Source: JAWLGW01 sp964569055 (GTDB lineage: Bacteria > Planctomycetota > J058). From it: a stretch of 6,215 bases of DNA. The notes below the pieces were generated by a model. It was given only the letters and a program-made list of their open reading frames with translations. It was not told where the DNA came from and searched no databases. Below, piece by piece: positions 4,023 through 6,215 of this stretch. The DNA is taken from assembly GCA_964569055.1 (NCBI GenBank), contig CAZMSZ010000423.1, positions 1-6,215 of the forward strand. Direction: 5' to 3'. Within the stretch, counting starts at the first letter, position 1. Every line of letters starts with the position of its first letter. The position numbers were made by a program, and so were the translations under genes.

Positions 4023-5075
4023 CGCGCCTGCCTCCCGCCGCTCGCCGCGCTCTCGCTCGGCCTGCTCGTCGCCGGCTGCGAGCTGCCGCGCCCCGGCCCC
4101 GAGACGCCCGCCCCCGCGCCGGTCGCCCCGGCCGAGGGCGCGCCCACCGACCCGGCGCTCTCGGTCGACCGCCTGCTCCCGGTGCGCTACGGCCGCGTGC
4201 TGTGGTATCGCGCCTCGCAGCCCGCGCGCGAGGGGCGGCCCGCGCAGAGCTGGCCGGTGGCGTTCTTCCCGGTGTGGGACCCCGAGGGCGGGCTGTACCT
4301 CGAGTCGCTCGGCCTGGCGCCCGAGCCCGGGACCACGCTGCGCCTGATCGCGCGCACCCCCGGGCTGTGGGCGGTCTCGACCACCGACCACGAGGCGGGC
4401 GAGGTGCTCGCGCTGTATCACCAGGCGCGCGGCGGCGCCCAGCGCGAGCTGATCGCGCGGCTGCGCGGCGGCCAGGTCGAGGCCGTGCGCGTCGAGCGCA
4501 GCCAGGGCGCGGTCACGCTCCGCTGCTGGTTCGTGCTCGACGAGGGGCTCGAGCGCCTCGCGCTCGAGGTCGGCGGCGAGGAGCGCCTGGTGCTCGAGCG
4601 GGTCGAGGACGTGCGCATGAGCGGCAACGAGCGCGACTACCCCCGCGACACGCCCGCCGCCACCTGGGCCAGCCTCGAGCGCGCGGTCCGCCGGCTCGAC
4701 GTCTCCGCGCTCGAGCGCCTGCTCGCCCCCGAGCTGCGCGCGCGCCTGGGCACCGCCAGCCGCGACGCCGCCGAGCGGCTGGGGGCGCCCACCCCGCTCG
4801 GCCGCCTCCACCGCCGCGACCGCGAGGCCGAGCGGATCCGCGCGGTGATCTCCGACCTGCTCGCGGTGCGCCTCGAGCCGCGCGGCGCCTGGAAGGTCGA
4901 GCCGCACCCGGCGGCGACCCCGGGCCAGCCGGTCGACCCGCGCCCGCGCGCCACCTGCCCCGCCACGCTGCGCGCCCGGGTCGACGGCGAGCTGCGCGAG
5001 GCGCCCGCCACGATCGAGCTGGTGCAGGACGAGCTGGGCTGGCGCTGGGCGGGGTTCAGCGAGGCGAGGGAGTAG
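4020..5075 (+). CDS. Predicted lipoprotein of unknown function
   Basis: A 351-residue exported lipoprotein. Residues 1-20 form a short signal peptide (MRACLPPLAALSLGLLVAGC) with a type II lipobox VAGC; C20 is the likely lipidated cysteine. A proline/alanine-rich tether (21-47) follows, then two regions. Residues about 50-200 are rich in beta-strand pattern (RYGRVLWYRASQ, WPVAFFPVWDP, LYLESLGL). Residues about 209-351 begin TPAATWASLERAVRRLDVSA and end WRWAGFSEARE, with the spacing of a SnoaL/NTF2-like cone fold; this is a guess from pattern. Two further cysteines (169 and 313) could form a disulfide outside the membrane. I recognise no enzyme motif. The start ATG at 4020 is supported by the perfect signal peptide, despite lacking a Shine-Dalgarno; an ATG at 4012 is in another frame. 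It is divergent from fabG, and its last 20 bases overlap the end of the DUF2243 gene on the other strand. Confidence 0.85.
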   Translation: MRACLPPLAALSLGLLVAGCELPRPGPETPAPAPVAPAEGAPTDPALSVDRLLPVRYGRVLWYRASQPAREGRPAQSWPVAFFPVWDPEGGLYLESLGLAPEPGTTLRLIARTPGLWAVSTTDHEAGEVLALYHQARGGAQRELIARLRGGQVEAVRVERSQGAVTLRCWFVLDEGLERLALEVGGEERLVLERVEDVRMSGNERDYPRDTPAATWASLERAVRRLDVSALERLLAPELRARLGTASRDAAERLGAPTPLGRLHRRDREAERIRAVISDLLAVRLEPRGAWKVEPHPAATPGQPVDPRPRATCPATLRARVDGELREAPATIELVQDELGWRWAGFSEARE

Positions 5076-5625
5076 CGGCGTCCCCCCGCGCCAGCGCCGG
5101 CGCGGGCCCCACGTCGCTGCGGATCAGGGCCCAGCCGGCCGCGATCATGAGCCCGCCCGAGGCCAGGAACAGGAGGTCCCAGCCGAGCTGCGCCCCGCCG
5201 CTCGCGCGCTGGACGACGTGGTGCAGGTCGAGGAAGTGGTGGTCGATCAGCCCCTCGACGAGGTTGAACGTGCCCCAGCCGAGCAGCAGCGCGCCCACGA
5301 ACGTGCGCCCCGACCAGGGGACGTCAGGGCGGGCCGCGGCGCGCCACAGGAGCGCGATCCCGACCGCGGTCACGACCCAGGTGAAGGCGTGGAACAGCCC
5401 GTCCCAGAACATGTTGATCTCGAGGTTCACCACCGTGTCGGGGAACAGCCGGTTCGAGAGCATGTTGTGGAGCTGGAAGATCTGGTGAAACAGGATCCCG
5501 TCCACGAACCCGCCCATGCCGACCCCGAGCAGGAACCCCGAGGAGAGGAGGGGCCGCCGGTCACCGGTCGCGCCGGGCGCGATCCGCGCGCGCGCCGCCG
5601 GGCGCTCGAGCACGTCCACCGCCAT
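5056..5625 (-). CDS. DUF2243 four-helix membrane protein
   Basis: A 189-residue integral membrane protein of the DUF2243 family, function not established. After a cytoplasmic head (1-25), four helices are seen at about 28-50, 75-95, 107-127 and 149-168. Conserved, histidine-rich motifs sit at the helix ends: GFVDGILFHQIFQLHNMLSN (39-58), NMFWDGLFHAFTWV (71-84), WGTFNLVEGLIDHHFLDLHH (117-136) and a final WDLLFLASGG. The repeated His and Asp residues could bind metal or haem, but this is inference. The start ATG at 5625 is fixed by AAGGAGG (5640-5634) at eight bases. It lies 35 bases after the CPVC gene on the same strand, so the two are probably one operon. Family members often occur near copper or cytochrome oxidase genes, from memory. 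Residues about 171-189 form a Pro/Ala-rich tail whose DNA contains a terminator-like hairpin, and the gene end overlaps the convergent lipoprotein gene by 20 bases. Confidence 0.9.
   Translation of the reverse strand: MAVDVLERPAARARIAPGATGDRRPLLSSGFLLGVGMGGFVDGILFHQIFQLHNMLSNRLFPDTVVNLEINMFWDGLFHAFTWVVTAVGIALLWRAAARPDVPWSGRTFVGALLLGWGTFNLVEGLIDHHFLDLHHVVQRASGGAQLGWDLLFLASGGLMIAAGWALIRSDVGPAPALARGDAATPSPR
5085..5106 (+). terminator. Perfect 8-bp hairpin after the lipoprotein stop, inside DUF2243
   Basis: CCCGCGCC (5085-5092) pairs fully with GGCGCGGG (5099-5106) around AGCGCC. It starts ten bases after the TAG stop of the lipoprotein gene, a normal position for a 3'-end hairpin, yet it lies within the coding end of DUF2243 on the other strand (its variable C-terminal tail). 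There is no T-run. Confidence 0.45.
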
Positions 5626-5660
5626 GAGCTCCGCCTCCTTCGCGGCGCGCTCGCGCGCCG

Positions 5661-5870
5661 TCAGCTCGCCGCCCCGCGCCAGGGCCCAAAGTGGAGCGCC
5701 GCCGCGAGCAGCGCGAACACCACGAACGGCGCCCCGGTGGCGAGCAGGTTGGGCACGAGCTGCGCGTCGAGGATCCCCGCCCGCACCAGCCGGCCGGTCT
5801 CCCCGTCGCACACCGGACAGCCCAGCGCCGGCGCGGCCAGCGCCAGCCAGGCGAGCGCCGCGAGCGGCAC
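5661..5870 (-). CDS. Small exported or membrane-anchored CPVC protein
   Basis: A 69-residue protein. A hydrophobic N-terminal segment (MPLAALAWLALAAPALG) acts as a signal peptide or anchor, directly followed by CPVCDGETG with a C-x-x-C pair (C18, C21), then RLVRAGILDAQLVPNLLATG, a second hydrophobic helix (about 46-61) and a short tail HFGPWRGAAS. The order 'signal, CPVC, charged 20-residue link, one helix' matches small proteins I recall beside haem-copper oxidase and DUF2243-type genes; the CxxC may bind metal or be redox active outside the membrane. GTG at 5870 is chosen because GAGGAG (5884-5879) lies eight bases upstream. A GTG at 5906, also in frame, would add an Arg-rich head MRRLRARRGERR, a better n-region, but it has no Shine-Dalgarno and the added codons use A or T in third position unlike real genes here. 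It probably forms an operon with DUF2243. Confidence 0.75.
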   Translation of the reverse strand: MPLAALAWLALAAPALGCPVCDGETGRLVRAGILDAQLVPNLLATGAPFVVFALLAAALHFGPWRGAAS

Positions 5871-5878
5871 CCGCCTCT

Positions 5879-5884
5879 CTCCTC
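5879..5884 (-). promoter_or_regulatory. Shine-Dalgarno site of the CPVC gene
   Basis: GAGGAG on the minus strand, eight bases before the GTG at 5870. It is the main reason for preferring this start over the GTG at 5906. Confidence 0.6.
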
Positions 5885-5939
5885 GCCTCGCGCGGAGACG
5901 CCTCACGGGCCCAGCCCACGCAAACGGCGCGCGCGGGCC

Positions 5940-5962
5940 GCGCGCGGCCGCAAGCCGCGCGC
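5940..5962. repeat. Perfect 9-bp hairpin upstream of the CPVC gene
   Basis: GCGCGCGGC (5940-5948) pairs with GCCGCGCGC (5954-5962) around CGCAA. It lies 69 bases before the chosen start, so it is either an operator or a structure in the leader of the CPVC-DUF2243 message. Confidence 0.45.
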
Positions 5963-6044
5963 TCGTCGTCGCCGACCCGGGACGCACGGCGCCGCTCGGG
6001 ACCCGCGCGGCGGGCCCGGGCGGTCAGCGCCGTCTCGCGCGGGC

Positions 6045-6062
6045 GCACGAGCACGAGCACGA
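6045..6062. repeat. Three tandem copies of GCACGA
   Basis: GCACGA at 6045-6050, 6051-6056 and 6057-6062, exact, followed by G. A short tandem repeat in non-coding DNA; no function seen. Confidence 0.5.
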
Positions 6063-6071
6063 GGCGACACC

Positions 6072-6102
6072 CTCGGGGGCGGAGCCAGGCGGAGCCCCCG
6101 AG
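6072..6102. repeat. Perfect 9-bp inverted repeat containing a 9-bp direct repeat
   Basis: CTCGGGGGC (6072-6080) and GCCCCCGAG (6094-6102) are exact complements around 13 bases. Overlapping it, GGCGGAGCC occurs twice (6078-6086, 6088-6096) one base apart. Hairpins of the form GGGGGC-TCCG-CCCCC are common between genes in GC-rich bacteria and may stop transcription. The 283 bases from 5871 to 6153 otherwise show no gene I can support. Confidence 0.5.
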
Positions 6103-6136
6103 AAACCAAGCACTCGCACGCGCGGCGCCGTACGCC

Positions 6137-6142
6137 TAGAAT
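6137..6142 (+). promoter_or_regulatory. Candidate -10 box TAGAAT pointing to the right edge
   Basis: TAGAAT has 5 of 6 matches to the -10 consensus in an otherwise GC-rich stretch. No good -35 box lies 16-18 bases upstream. It would drive plus-strand transcription out of the window from about 6149. Confidence 0.35.
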
Positions 6143-6153
6143 CCGCGCCGCGA

Positions 6154-6215
6154 GTGGCTCCTCTCAGCGAGAGCGACAACGGGCACTGGGCCCGAGGCCG
6201 CCTTCGCTGCGCGCA
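6154..6215 (+). CDS. Possible start of a gene cut by the right edge
   Basis: A GTG at 6154, about 11 bases after TAGAAT, opens a frame to the end of the window: MAPLSESDNGHWARGRLRCA (20 codons). Its third positions are mostly G or C, but other frames are open too and there is no Shine-Dalgarno, so support rests on the -10-like box. No family can be named from so short a piece. Confidence 0.2.
   Translation, partial: MAPLSESDNGHWARGRLRCA

Noticed and set aside
2652..4907. A 751-codon open minus-strand frame from inside the lipoprotein region to the DUF2062 stop.
   Set aside because: Only its last 172 codons are DUF2062. The rest is antisense to the lipoprotein gene and out of frame with fabG, with Arg/Gly/Ala-rich low-complexity translation typical of shadow frames in high-GC DNA.
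4202..5488. A 428-codon plus-strand frame over the lipoprotein and DUF2243 genes.
   Set aside because: Almost pure Arg/Ala/Pro/Gly; it shadows two real genes in other frames.

Overview
This is a very GC-rich window (roughly three quarters G+C, with G or C in nearly every third codon position) from a bacterial chromosome. FHA-domain signalling, a DUF4392 D-glutamate cyclase, a DUF2243 membrane protein and the extreme GC fit Myxococcota or another former deltaproteobacterial lineage best. That is an inference from style and gene content; there is no rRNA or other marker to fix it.

Layout, left to right. (1) The start of an uncharacterised minus-strand gene (1-305) runs off the left edge. (2) A minus-strand pair (1836 down to 437) encodes an FHA phosphothreonine-binding protein followed 26 bases later by a D-glutamate cyclase family protein. 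(3) Divergent from it, on the plus strand (1983-2435), lies a small HTH regulator with a very basic N-terminus and a C-terminal segment resembling the N-terminal region of MucR/Ros regulators. (4) A 216-base gap between convergent genes holds several hairpins and an AT-richer island with a tandem imperfect repeat. (5) A minus-strand pair, fabG-like reductase then DUF2062 membrane protein, overlaps by GTGA (3886 down to 2652). (6) Divergent from fabG is a 351-residue lipoprotein gene (4020-5075) whose start codon lies in a perfect 12-bp palindrome directly after an 8-bp hairpin. (7) Tail-to-tail with it, overlapping by 20 bases, is a minus-strand pair: a small exported CPVC protein (5870-5661) and a DUF2243 four-helix membrane protein (5625-5056). 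(8) The right end (5871-6215) is mostly non-coding, with strong inverted repeats and a TAGAAT -10-like box pointing to a possible plus-strand gene cut by the edge.

How the genes may work together. FHA and cyclase probably share a message, which would place a D-amino-acid (perhaps peptidoglycan-turnover) enzyme beside a Ser/Thr-kinase readout protein; the divergent HTH regulator could control both directions. FabG and DUF2062 are probably translationally coupled. CPVC and DUF2243 are the sort of small membrane proteins I associate with haem-copper oxidase or copper loci, but no oxidase gene is visible here. I see no CRISPR array, transposase, tRNA, rRNA or recognisable prophage module. The less ordinary points are the regulator's domain arrangement, the palindromic lipoprotein start, the tandem repeat near 2580, and a terminator-like hairpin coded inside the neighbouring convergent gene.
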